A stretch of DNA of 21,330 nt from Thiobacillus sp. UBA2597 (GTDB taxonomy: Bacteria; Pseudomonadota; Gammaproteobacteria; Burkholderiales; Thiobacillaceae). The stretch spans positions 1-21,330 of the forward strand of contig DDKN01000086.1 in NCBI GenBank assembly GCA_002339725.1, in the 5' to 3' direction. Below the pieces are notes generated by a model. It saw nothing but the letters and a program-made list of their open reading frames with translations. It was not told the DNA's origin and searched no databases. This document shows positions 7,110 to 13,883 of the stretch, piece after piece. Position 1 is the first letter of the stretch, and every line of letters starts with the position of its first letter. Made by a program: the position numbers and the translations under genes.

Positions 7110-7688
7110 ATGCGCCTGTTCTCGCCCCTCTATGCGCGCGCCATGCGCTGGGCGCGCCATCGCCACGCCCCGGCCTACCTGGGGACGCTGAGCTTCGCCG
7201 AATCGTCCTTCTTCCCGGTGCCGCCGGACGTGATGCTGGCGCCCATGTGCCTGGCGCGGCCCGAGCGGGCCTGGTCCTTCGCCCTGCTCACCACCCTGAC
7301 TTCGGTGGCGGGCGGCTTGGCGGGCTACGCCATCGGCCATTTCGCCTTCGAGGCGATTGCGCCCTGGCTGCAGACGACGCATTACTGGCCGGCCTACCAG
7401 ACCGCCGTGGGCTGGTTCGGCGCTTACGGTTTCTGGGCCGTCTTCATTGCCGGGTTTTCACCCATCCCCTACAAGGTGTTCACCCTGGCCGCGGGGGCGC
7501 TGTCCATGGCCCTGGTGCCGTTCGTCCTGGCCTCGCTGATCGGACGCGGCGCGCGCTTTTACCTGGTCGCCGGCTTGATGAAATGGGGCGGCGCGGGCAT
7601 GGAGGCGGCCCTGCATCGTTATGTGGACCGTCTCGGCTGGGCCACGCTGGCCTTGGTCCTGGCGGGCCTGCTGCTGACCCGAGTCTGA
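7110..7688 (+). CDS. YqaA-type VTT (DedA-like) membrane protein
   Basis: A 192-residue membrane protein of the VTT/SNARE-associated (DedA-related) superfamily, YqaA branch. The signature segments are present: LSFAESSFFPVPPDVMLAP at about residues 27-45 and AGFSPIPYKVFTLAAGAL near 114-131, the two re-entrant, proline-containing loops. DedA-superfamily proteins have been linked to membrane lipid flipping, including undecaprenyl phosphate, and to proton-motive-force homeostasis; the YqaA branch itself is poorly characterised. In this context a lipid or polyprenyl-phosphate role would fit the PAP2 phosphatase and DgkA encoded downstream, but that is inference. Only a weak ribosome binding site (AGGG) precedes the ATG. 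Confidence 0.85.
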   Translation: MRLFSPLYARAMRWARHRHAPAYLGTLSFAESSFFPVPPDVMLAPMCLARPERAWSFALLTTLTSVAGGLAGYAIGHFAFEAIAPWLQTTHYWPAYQTAVGWFGAYGFWAVFIAGFSPIPYKVFTLAAGALSMALVPFVLASLIGRGARFYLVAGLMKWGGAGMEAALHRYVDRLGWATLALVLAGLLLTRV

Positions 7689-7702
7689 GAGGAAATCACG
7701 CC

Positions 7703-8704
7703 ATGCACCCCGAACAGCAACGCGCCATCCTCACCCTGGCCCTGCTCGCCGCCTTTGCCGACGGCGAGAAGCACGCGCGCGAACGCGAGGAAATCCGCCG
7801 ACTCGCCGACAGTCTGGCCACGGAAGCCGGCGCGCCCGACTTGATGCGGCTCTATCAGGACGTGCTGCTCAAGCGCGCCAGCCTGGACAGCGCCGTGGCC
7901 GCGTTGCCGGAGCTGGGACAGCGTCAGCTCGCCTACGAAATGGCGCTTGGCGTGTGCGAGGCCGATGGCCAGGTCAGCGCGGCCGAGCGGCGCTTCCTGG
8001 ATGAGCTCAAGGCCCGGCTGGGGCTGGACGCCGCCCGCACCGAGGCGATCGAGGCCGAGGCCGACGCCATCGTCGAGCTTTCCCAGGTCGCCGCATCTGG
8101 GCCAGCGGATTCGTTGGCGGCTAGGCCGCTTTACGAATCCGGCGTGCCCCTTGCGGGTGCGGTGGTCGCGGCGCAGGCCAATGTGAGCGAGGCCGAGCTG
8201 GACAAATCCATTCTCAACTACAGCCTGCTCAACGGCGCGCTGGAATTGCTGCCTCAATCCTGGGCGTCCATGGCCATCATCCCCCTGCAGATCAAGATGG
8301 TGTATGGCATCGGTCGCGCCTACGGCGTCAGTCTCGACCAGGGCCATATCAAGGAATTCATCGCGGCCGCCGGGGTGGGCCTGACCTCGCAATATCTGGA
8401 ACAGTTCGGGCGCAAGCTCCTGGGCGGGCTTTTGGGCCAGGCGGCGGGCAAGACCCTGGGCAAGGTGGGCACTGCCGCGACCGGCATGGCGTTCTCCTTC
8501 GCCACCACCTATGCGCTGGGTCAGCTGGCCAAGCGCTATTACGCCGGCGGCCGCCGCATGGACACGGCGCTGCTGCGTGACACCTTCCAGAATCTGCTGG
8601 GACCGGCCAAGCAGATGCAAACCCAGTACCTGCCGCAAATCCGGCAGCAGGCCGAAACCCTCGACATGGGGCGGGTGATGGCCATGGTGCGCGGCGGTGC
8701 TTGA
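7703..8704 (+). CDS. TerB-like domain plus DUF697-like membrane domain protein
   Basis: A 333-residue, apparently two-domain protein. Residues 5-105 resemble a TerB (tellurite resistance B) helical domain, with the paired acidic motifs AAFADGEKHAREREEI (Asp20) and CEADGQVSAAERRFL (Asp88). TerB domains are thought to bind metal and to associate with membranes. Residues 165-285 resemble DUF697, with glycine-rich hydrophobic helices (QLYLEQFG-like, then GKLLGGLLGQAAGK-like segments) that could insert into the membrane. The two are joined by a low-complexity linker (about 130-163) whose DNA contains a 36-bp palindrome. No other ter genes of the classic terZABDE cluster are present. GAGAGGA lies 9 bases upstream of the ATG. 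The function is unknown; a membrane-stress or metal-linked role is inference. Confidence 0.75.
   Translation: MHPEQQRAILTLALLAAFADGEKHAREREEIRRLADSLATEAGAPDLMRLYQDVLLKRASLDSAVAALPELGQRQLAYEMALGVCEADGQVSAAERRFLDELKARLGLDAARTEAIEAEADAIVELSQVAASGPADSLAARPLYESGVPLAGAVVAAQANVSEAELDKSILNYSLLNGALELLPQSWASMAIIPLQIKMVYGIGRAYGVSLDQGHIKEFIAAAGVGLTSQYLEQFGRKLLGGLLGQAAGKTLGKVGTAATGMAFSFATTYALGQLAKRYYAGGRRMDTALLRDTFQNLLGPAKQMQTQYLPQIRQQAETLDMGRVMAMVRGGA
8106..8141. repeat. 36-bp palindromic element inside a coding region
   Basis: The outer arms CGGATTCGT (8106-8114) and ACGAATCCG (8133-8141) are perfectly complementary over 9 bp. The inner arms GCGGC (8117-8121) and GCCGC (8125-8129) are also complementary around a TAG loop, leaving only short unpaired bulges. 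It encodes part of the linker between the two domains of the host protein. No second copy is seen in this window. Confidence 0.7.
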
Positions 8705-8730
8705 TCCTGCGCAAACCAGGGGCAATCGAC

Positions 8731-8928
8731 ATGAACGACAGCAAAGCCAAGGCCAGTGCCGCGCGCCATCTGGGCATGCGCATCGCCGTGGGCGTGGTCG
8801 GCCTGGCCCTGATCGCCCTGTTCGTCCTCCTGGGCAGCGTCGCGCTGCGGCAATCCGACACGACGCGAACCCTGGAGACCCGGGCGCCCCTGCGCGAGGG
8901 CGTCCAGACAACGCCCGTTCGGGAATGA
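8731..8928 (+). CDS. Small single-helix membrane protein, unknown
   Basis: A 65-residue protein with a basic N-terminus (DSKAKASAARHLGMR), one hydrophobic helix at about 18-40 (IAVGVVGLALIALFVLLG) and a short polar tail that would lie outside the membrane. I do not recognise it. The ATG at 8731 is preferred because CAGGGG lies about 9 bases upstream; a TTG at 8701 would overlap the preceding gene and add ten unconvincing residues. It sits between two genes with almost no spacing, so it is translated within the same operon if real. Confidence 0.6.
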   Translation: MNDSKAKASAARHLGMRIAVGVVGLALIALFVLLGSVALRQSDTTRTLETRAPLREGVQTTPVRE

Positions 8929-8931
8929 GGT

Positions 8932-9603
8932 ATGGCCGCCCGCACGCCAGCCGGCTTCTGGCCGGCCCGTTGTCTGGTGTTCTGGGGCCTGGCCCTGGTC
9001 GTCCTGGCCGCGGGCGCGCATTGGGTCTGCCCGGGCGGCACCTGTGTCATCACCGCCTTCGACCACGCCGGCCTGGCCCTGGCGGAAAACTGGCGTCCGC
9101 CCGGCCTGGCCGCGGCGATGACGGCCATCACCTGGCTGGGCTCGCTGTTCCTGCTGGTGCCCCTGACGGCCTGGCTGGCCTGGCGCCGGCTGCGCGCCGG
9201 TCGTGCCAACGAGGGGCGTTTCCTGCTCGCCGCCCTGTTGGGCGCCGCGGCCCTGGCGCACGCGGCCAAGCTCTGGGTGGCGCGGCCACGCCCGGAGCCG
9301 TTGTTCGCCTGGGTTGATATGCCGGCCGACTGGTCCTATCCCAGCGCCCATGCCATGCAGGCGGTGGCCTTCGTCCTGGCCCTCGTCCTCGTCGCCGGCC
9401 GGCCGCTGCGCGGCTGGCTCGTGTCGATGCTGCTGATCGCCCTGCTGGTCGGCGTCTCGCGCGTCTATCTGCACGTGCATTACCCCAGCGATGTCGTGAT
9501 CGGCGCGCTGGCGGCCGTGTTCTGGGTATGGGGCTTGCATGGGCTGATGTTCCCGCGTGCGGCCGGGGACGGCGCGAACCGTTTTGCCACGGGTGGGCGA
9601 TGA
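8932..9603 (+). CDS. PAP2-family membrane phosphatase
   Basis: A 223-residue polytopic membrane phosphatase of the PAP2/PgpB family. All three active-site motifs are visible: Lys113-X6-Arg120-Pro121 (KLWVARPRP), PSAH at 137-140 in place of the usual PSGH, and Ser176-Arg177-X5-His183-X3-Asp187 (SRVYLHVHYPSD). Such enzymes dephosphorylate phosphatidic acid, phosphatidylglycerol phosphate or undecaprenyl pyrophosphate on the outer face of the inner membrane. The exact substrate cannot be told from sequence. The G-to-A change in PSGH occurs in some members and need not abolish activity. The stop overlaps the start of dgkA, suggesting translational coupling. GAGG immediately before the ATG is close for a ribosome binding site. 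Confidence 0.85.
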   Translation: MAARTPAGFWPARCLVFWGLALVVLAAGAHWVCPGGTCVITAFDHAGLALAENWRPPGLAAAMTAITWLGSLFLLVPLTAWLAWRRLRAGRANEGRFLLAALLGAAALAHAAKLWVARPRPEPLFAWVDMPADWSYPSAHAMQAVAFVLALVLVAGRPLRGWLVSMLLIALLVGVSRVYLHVHYPSDVVIGALAAVFWVWGLHGLMFPRAAGDGANRFATGGR

Positions 9604-9989
9604 GACACAAATTCCTCGGCACCGGCGAGCCGGGCTTGCACCCGCTCAGAAAGCTGCGCACCATCGGCTCGGGCCTGCGTTATGCCGTGATCTACGATTT
9701 CAGCGTGGCCTGGAAGCTGGTCGTCTCGCTCGCGATCCTGCTGGCCGCCCTGCTGGCGCGGGACTGGGTCGACGCCCTCCTGATCGTCGTGGTCACCGCC
9801 CTGGTCCTGGTCGCCGAGATCATGAACAGCGCGATCGAGGCCCTGTGCGATTTCGTCGAGACCCGGCACAACGAGAAGATCCGCATCATCAAGGACATCG
9901 CGGCGGCGGGGGTGGGCATCGCGCTGTTCGCCTGGCTGCTGGTGCTGGGCTTCGAATTGGAAGCGATGTTGCAGCGCTGGTTTTTTTAA
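9600..9989 (+). CDS. dgkA: Diacylglycerol kinase (DgkA family)
   Basis: A 129-residue integral membrane kinase with an N-terminal amphipathic region and three transmembrane helices (about 38-55, 58-77 and 101-122). The family signature is AEIMNSAIEALCDFVE, matching the E-x-x-N-S-A-I-E core that binds ATP-Mg in DgkA. The E. coli enzyme phosphorylates diacylglycerol to phosphatidic acid, while some Gram-positive relatives phosphorylate undecaprenol. The ATG overlaps the stop of the PAP2 gene (ATGA). A kinase next to a lipid phosphatase suggests opposing or sequential steps in one lipid-recycling path. The call is secure; the lipid substrate is less so. Confidence 0.9.
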   Translation: MRHKFLGTGEPGLHPLRKLRTIGSGLRYAVIYDFSVAWKLVVSLAILLAALLARDWVDALLIVVVTALVLVAEIMNSAIEALCDFVETRHNEKIRIIKDIAAAGVGIALFAWLLVLGFELEAMLQRWFF

Positions 9990-10002
9990 AGGGGAAAGTC
10001 GC

Positions 10003-11088
10003 ATGATTGGTTTTATCTTCGGGCTCATCGCCCTGGTGCTGGGGGCCGAGCTGCTCGTACGCGGTGCCTCCCGGCTCGCCCTGACCCTCGGCATCTCGCC
10101 CCTGGTGGTGGGGCTGACCGTGGTGGCCTTTGGCACCAGTGCGCCGGAAATGGCGGTGTCGGTGCAGTCGGCCTGGTCCGGCCAGGTCGACATCGCCCTG
10201 GGCAACGCGGTGGGCAGCAACATCTTCAACGTGCTGGTCATTTTGGGCCTGTCGGCCCTGATCACCCCGCTGGTGGTGCATCAACAGGTGATCCGCCAGG
10301 AAGTGCCGGTGATGATCGGGGCGAGCCTGCTGCTCTGGGCGCTCGCCCTGGATGGCGGCATCAGCCGCTGGGAGGGCTTTCTGCTGGCCGGCCTGGTGGT
10401 GGGCTACACCGTTTTGCTGATCCGCCAGAGCCGGCGGGAAACGGCGGCCGTGCAGGCGGAGGTGGATGCCGAATACAGCGAGGCCTTCGCCGCACCGTCC
10501 AAGGCCTGGCAGAGGCATTGGGGCGTGCAAGTGCTGCTGGTGCTCGCCGGCCTGACGCTGCTGGTGCTGGGTTCGCAATGGCTGGTAGAGGCGGCGGTGT
10601 CCTTCGCCCGTTACCTGGGGGTGAGCGAACTGGTGATCGGCCTGACCGTGGTCGCCGCCGGCACCTCCCTGCCCGAGGTGGCCACCTCGGTTACGGCCGC
10701 ACTCCGGGGCGAGCGCGACATCGCCGTGGGCAACGTGGTGGGCAGCAACATCTTCAACATTCTGGCCGTGCTGGGCATCTCCGCCAGCGTGGCGCCCGCC
10801 GATCTGGTGGTGGCGCCCTCCATGCCGGTGTTCGACATCCCGGTGATGGTGGGTGTAGCCCTGGCCTGCCTGCCGGTGTTCTTCACCGGGGCACGCATCG
10901 CGCGCTGGGAGGGAGCCCTGTTCCTTTCGCTCTACGCCGCCTACAGCCTGTATCTGATCCTCGACGCCACCGGCCATGACGCCCTGAGGGGCTATGGCAT
11001 GGCCATGGCTTACTTCGTCTTGCCCCTGGTGGGCGTGACCCTGGTCATCCTGGCCTGGCGGCATTGGCAGATGAAACACAATGTCTGA
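10003..11088 (+). CDS. Calcium/sodium-type antiporter (CaCA family, YrbG-like)
   Basis: A 361-residue exchanger of the Ca2+:cation antiporter superfamily with about ten transmembrane helices in two inverted halves. The two alpha repeats are clear: GTSAPEMAVSV with GNAVGSNIFN at about 44-76, and GTSLPEVATSV with GNVVGSNIFN at about 220-252. The ion-coordinating acidic residues Glu49 and Glu225 are conserved. The halves are joined by a cytoplasmic acidic linker (AEVDAEYSEAF) around 152-162, shorter than the regulatory loop of eukaryotic exchangers. It probably exports Ca2+ in exchange for Na+ or H+. AAGGGGAAAG gives a strong ribosome binding site before the ATG. It is 13 bases downstream of dgkA. 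Confidence 0.9.
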   Translation: MIGFIFGLIALVLGAELLVRGASRLALTLGISPLVVGLTVVAFGTSAPEMAVSVQSAWSGQVDIALGNAVGSNIFNVLVILGLSALITPLVVHQQVIRQEVPVMIGASLLLWALALDGGISRWEGFLLAGLVVGYTVLLIRQSRRETAAVQAEVDAEYSEAFAAPSKAWQRHWGVQVLLVLAGLTLLVLGSQWLVEAAVSFARYLGVSELVIGLTVVAAGTSLPEVATSVTAALRGERDIAVGNVVGSNIFNILAVLGISASVAPADLVVAPSMPVFDIPVMVGVALACLPVFFTGARIARWEGALFLSLYAAYSLYLILDATGHDALRGYGMAMAYFVLPLVGVTLVILAWRHWQMKHNV

Positions 11089-11101
11089 GGCGCCGCCCGG
11101 G

Positions 11102-11153
11102 CCAATCCCAAACCGGCGTGCACGCCAGCGGCAACGGGCGGGCAAGAGATTGG
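11102..11153 (+). promoter_or_regulatory. Structured leader upstream of terC-like gene
   Basis: The 93-base gap before the TerC gene is the longest within the run. CCAATC (11102-11107) can pair with GATTGG (11148-11153), enclosing a perfect 12-base palindrome GGCGTGCACGCC (11115-11126). Some terC/alx genes are controlled by the Mn2+-sensing yybP-ykoY riboswitch, but I do not find its conserved sequence blocks here. It may be an unrelated leader or chance pairing. Confidence 0.25.
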
Positions 11154-11181
11154 GCGACTTCACTGATAAAAAGGAAATGGC

Positions 11182-12210
11182 ATGGAATTGATCAGCATCG
11201 GCACTCCCCTCATGTGGGCGGGATTCATTGCCTTCGTTCTGGTCATGCTGGCGCTGGACCTGTTCGTCTTGGGTGGCAAGCAGGCCCACAAGGTGTCGGT
11301 GAAGGAAGCCGCGGCCTGGAGTGTGGCCTGGGTGACCCTGGCCCTGGCCTTCAATGGCCTGCTCTGGTGGTGGCTGGACGGCACCGCCGGGCGCGAGGTG
11401 GCCAACGCCAAGGCGCTGGAATTCCTCACCGGCTATCTCATCGAGAAATCGCTGTCGGTCGACAACATCTTCGTCTTCCTGATGATTTTCAGCTATTTCG
11501 CGGTGCCGCCGGAATATCAGCGTCGGGTGCTGATCTATGGCGTGCTGGGCGCCATCGTCATGCGCGCGATCATGATCCTGGCCGGCGCCTGGCTGGTCTC
11601 CCAGTTTCACTGGGTGATCTATCTGTTCGGCGCCTTCCTTGTGTTCACCGGTATCAAGATGCTGATCTTCGCCGAGCAGGAACCGAATCTCGAGAAAAAT
11701 CCCTTGCTGCGCTGGATGCGTGGCCATCTGCGCATCACGGCCGAGTATCAGGCAGAGCGCTTCACCGTGGTGAAGGATGGGGTGCGCTGGTTTACACCGC
11801 TGTTTTTGGTGCTTGTGCTGATCGAGGTGACCGATCTGATCTTCGCGGTGGATTCAATTCCGGCGATCTTTGCCATTACCACCGATCCCTTCATCGTCTT
11901 CACCTCCAACATCTTCGCCATTCTCGGCCTGCGCGCCCTCTATTTTCTGCTCGCCGACATCGCCGGCCGCTTTCACCTGCTCAAATACGGTCTGGCTATG
12001 GTGCTGGTATTCGTTGGGGTGAAGATGCTGATCGTGGATGTTTACAAGGTACCGATTGGGATCGCCCTGGGGGTGGTCGCCATCATCATCGCCAGTTCGA
12101 TTCTTGCCAGCCTGGCAGCGACGCGGCAGCGGAGTCCGGCGGCCGAAGCTGGAAAGGTCTCAGTCGCAGGCACGGCCGGCACGGAACATGAACCAGCCAG
12201 AAAAGGCTGA
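11182..12210 (+). CDS. TerC/Alx-family integral membrane protein
   Basis: A 342-residue membrane protein of the TerC family with about nine hydrophobic segments. Two motifs with intramembrane acidic residues are characteristic: EKSLSVDNIFVFLMIF at about 88-103 and LIEVTDLIFAVDSIPAIFAI at about 213-232. Family members such as E. coli Alx are linked to Mn2+ export, and others help metallate exported proteins; the tellurite link is historical. The C-terminal tail after about residue 310 (SLAATRQRSPAAEAGK) is not conserved and overlaps the start of the next gene by 23 bases. AAAAGGAAA precedes the ATG. The metal substrate here is unknown, though Mn2+ or Ca2+ is plausible given the antiporter next door. 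Confidence 0.9.
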   Translation: MELISIGTPLMWAGFIAFVLVMLALDLFVLGGKQAHKVSVKEAAAWSVAWVTLALAFNGLLWWWLDGTAGREVANAKALEFLTGYLIEKSLSVDNIFVFLMIFSYFAVPPEYQRRVLIYGVLGAIVMRAIMILAGAWLVSQFHWVIYLFGAFLVFTGIKMLIFAEQEPNLEKNPLLRWMRGHLRITAEYQAERFTVVKDGVRWFTPLFLVLVLIEVTDLIFAVDSIPAIFAITTDPFIVFTSNIFAILGLRALYFLLADIAGRFHLLKYGLAMVLVFVGVKMLIVDVYKVPIGIALGVVAIIIASSILASLAATRQRSPAAEAGKVSVAGTAGTEHEPARKG

Positions 12211-13045
12211 CTATGCCGGCCAGCGGATCGCCCTCCTGACCCAGCACGGCAAGGAGCGCGTGATCGCGCCCCTGTTCGAGGCCGCGCTCGGCTGTGAGGT
12301 CGCCCACGTCACCGGTTTCGACACGGATCGCCTCGGCACCTTCAGCCGCGAGATCCCGCGCCCGGGCAGCCAGCTCGATGCCGCCCGGCGCAAGGCGCGC
12401 ATCGGCATGGAGCTGTCGGGCCTGGCGCAGGGACTGGCCAGCGAGGGCGCCTTTGGGCCCGATCCCTGCACCGGCCTGTTCGCGTGGCATGTGGAATGCG
12501 TGCTATTCATCGATGACGAGCGCGATCTGGAAATCGTCGGCCTGGCGCAAGGCAGCACCAATTTCTCCCATCGCCTGGTGGCGGACTGGGCCGATGCCGC
12601 GGCCTTTGCCCGCCAGATCGGTTTTCCCGGGCATCATCTGCTGCTGCGCCCGCAGGGCATGGACGATGCGCGCATCACAAAAGACATCCGTGACTGGGTT
12701 GCATTCGAATCGGCTTTCGCCCGGGCGCGTGAGCAGGCGCCCAACGGCCTGGTGTTTTTGGAAAGCGACATGCGGGCCCATGCCAATCCGACGCGCATGG
12801 CCAACATCGCGCGGGCGACCGAGGACCTGCTGATGAAGCTGAGATCCTGCTGCCCGGTTTGCGGCACGCCGGGCTATGGCTTGCTCGAGCGGGTGCCGGG
12901 CCTGCCCTGTGCCGATTGCGGGGCAGCCACCCGGGAGGTCCAGGCAGAAGTTTACGGCTGCCTGAAGTGTGGGCAGCGCGAGCGGCGCGCTGTCGCGGCG
13001 GACAGGGCGGCCGACCCCGGGGCCTGCGATTATTGCAATCCCTGA
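12188..13045 (+). CDS. DUF6671-like protein with C-terminal zinc ribbons
   Basis: A 285-residue soluble protein that looks like the uncharacterised DUF6671 family: an N-terminal LLTQHGKERVIAPLFEAALG, then TGFDTDRLGTFSREIPRPG and ARIGMELSGLAQGLASEGAFGP. The C-terminal 70 residues (about 217-285) contain four Cys pairs, CPVCG, CADCG, CLKCG and CDYC, consistent with two zinc ribbons. Zinc ribbons often bind nucleic acid or protein partners, but the function is unknown. The fold between them could be catalytic, although I cannot name an active site. It starts inside the end of the TerC gene (23-base overlap), implying coupled translation and perhaps a shared metal-related role. A strong hairpin follows. 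Confidence 0.72.
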   Translation: MNQPEKADYAGQRIALLTQHGKERVIAPLFEAALGCEVAHVTGFDTDRLGTFSREIPRPGSQLDAARRKARIGMELSGLAQGLASEGAFGPDPCTGLFAWHVECVLFIDDERDLEIVGLAQGSTNFSHRLVADWADAAAFARQIGFPGHHLLLRPQGMDDARITKDIRDWVAFESAFARAREQAPNGLVFLESDMRAHANPTRMANIARATEDLLMKLRSCCPVCGTPGYGLLERVPGLPCADCGAATREVQAEVYGCLKCGQRERRAVAADRAADPGACDYCNP

Positions 13046-13070
13046 CGCGCCTGAATCGGCCCGGGCGGCC

Positions 13071-13104
13071 CCGGCAGCAGGCAGGTTGACCCGGCCTGCG
13101 CCGG
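13071..13104 (+). terminator. Strong GC hairpin after the DUF6671-like gene
   Basis: The arms CCGGC-A-GCAGGC (13071-13082) and GCCTGCGCCGG (13094-13104) pair over 11 bp with one bulged A and an 11-base loop. It lies 25 bases after the stop codon and just before the next promoter, the expected place for the end of the long hpf-to-DUF6671 transcript. No T-run of any length follows, so termination efficiency is uncertain. Confidence 0.45.
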
Positions 13105-13106
13105 CG

Positions 13107-13134
13107 TTGCCTTGGGCGTGCTTGCTGTTATGAT
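13107..13134 (+). promoter_or_regulatory. Sigma70-type extended -10 promoter for yqhA-like gene
   Basis: TTGCCT (13107-13112) and TATGAT (13129-13134) are 16 bases apart. TATGAT matches five of six consensus bases and is preceded by TGT, giving the extended -10 motif. Transcription would start near 13141, leaving a leader of about 55 bases. Among the promoter candidates in this window, this is the best match. Confidence 0.6.
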
Positions 13135-13195
13135 CGCGCCTGGACGGTCGCCCGCCCCGGCGCGACCTGCCGGCCCAATCCAAGGAAGACGTCGC

Positions 13196-13717
13196 ATGAA
13201 ACACGTGGAATCCCGCATCGAACGCCTGCTCTTCGCCAGCCGCTGGCTGCTGGTGCCGTTTTATATCGGCCTGGTCATGGCATTGGCCCTGCTTTTGGTG
13301 AAGTTCGTCAAGGAATTCATCCATTTCGTGCCCCTGGTATTCACCGGCGAGGGCGGCGACATCATCATCGGTGTGCTCACCCTGGTCGATGTGGTGATGG
13401 TGGCCAACCTGCTCATCATCATCGTCTTCGCCGGCTACGAAAACTTCGTTTCCCGTTTCGATGCCGATCAGCATGAGGACTGGCCCGGCTGGATGGGGCA
13501 TGTCGGCTTTGCCGAGCTGAAGATGAAGCTCATCGGTTCCATCGTCGCCATCTCCGGTATCGAGCTGCTCAAGGCCTTCATGCATGTCGAGAACCTGACC
13601 AACGAACAGCTCGCCTGGAAGGTGGGTATTCACATGACCTTCGTGATTTCCGGCGTGCTGTTCGCCGTGATGGACCGCATCAGTGCCGGCAAACCCGTGG
13701 CCCACAGCGAGGAATAG
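13196..13717 (+). CDS. YqhA-like membrane protein (UPF0114 / TIGR00645)
   Basis: A 173-residue membrane protein of the UPF0114 (YqhA) family, with four hydrophobic helices at about 16-38, 58-80, 108-126 and 141-160. The family pattern is plain in ESRIERLLFASRWLLVPFY at the start and in ANLLIIIVFAGYENFVSR in the middle. A conserved polar cytoplasmic segment (DWPGWMGHVGFAELKMKL) separates helices two and three. The function is not established. I chose the ATG at 13196 because AAGGAAG at 13182-13188 lies 7 bases upstream and family members begin at this point; an upstream in-frame GTG-type start at 13112 would lie within the promoter. The gene appears monocistronic, with its own promoter and a 166-base gap after it. 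Confidence 0.88.
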   Translation: MKHVESRIERLLFASRWLLVPFYIGLVMALALLLVKFVKEFIHFVPLVFTGEGGDIIIGVLTLVDVVMVANLLIIIVFAGYENFVSRFDADQHEDWPGWMGHVGFAELKMKLIGSIVAISGIELLKAFMHVENLTNEQLAWKVGIHMTFVISGVLFAVMDRISAGKPVAHSEE

Positions 13718-13772
13718 TCCCGACCGGGCAGGCCGGCTGCACTGCATGGCGCGGCCGGGACGGGGATCCGGT

Positions 13773-13801
13773 TTGGCTCGGCCGTGCGACAGTGGTATGA
13801 A
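13773..13801 (+). promoter_or_regulatory. Possible promoter for the cyclic-nucleotide-binding gene
   Basis: TTGGCT (13773-13778) and TATGAA (13796-13801) are separated by 17 bases, each matching four of six positions, and TGG before the -10 gives an extended -10 motif. A start near 13808 would place the inverted repeat at 13817-13844 inside the leader. The CATAAT at 13832 is a rival -10 without a good -35. Confidence 0.4.
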
Positions 13802-13816
13802 GTTACGGGGTGGACG

Positions 13817-13844
13817 CCGGTCGGCGCGTTACATAATCGACCGG
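13817..13844. repeat. Inverted repeat upstream of the cyclic-nucleotide-binding gene
   Basis: CCGGTCG (13817-13823) and CGACCGG (13838-13844) are perfect inverted 7-bp arms around a 14-base, AT-richer spacer that contains CATAAT. It may be an operator around a promoter element or a hairpin in the mRNA leader. It lies 40 bases before the GTG start. Confidence 0.45.
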
Positions 13845-13883
13845 TGCCGTGTCCAATAGGATCATCGACGTCGGGGTTGCATC

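Noticed and set aside
11089..11181. A yybP-ykoY Mn2+ riboswitch upstream of the terC-like gene.
   Set aside because: The conserved sequence blocks of that riboswitch are not present, although some pairing is possible.
9889..11727. A 612-codon open frame on the minus strand across the CaCA and TerC genes.
   Set aside because: Low-complexity His/Gln/Asp-rich composition and no recognisable domain; the opposite strand encodes conserved transporters.
7703..12210. A tellurite resistance (ter) operon, because of TerB-like and TerC-like proteins.
   Set aside because: No TerA, TerD, TerE or TerZ proteins are encoded nearby, and the TerB-like domain is part of a different two-domain protein.
13832..13837. 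CATAAT as the main -10 element of the cyclic-nucleotide-binding gene.
   Set aside because: No acceptable -35 element lies 15-19 bases upstream; the TTGGCT/TATGAA pair further upstream fits better.
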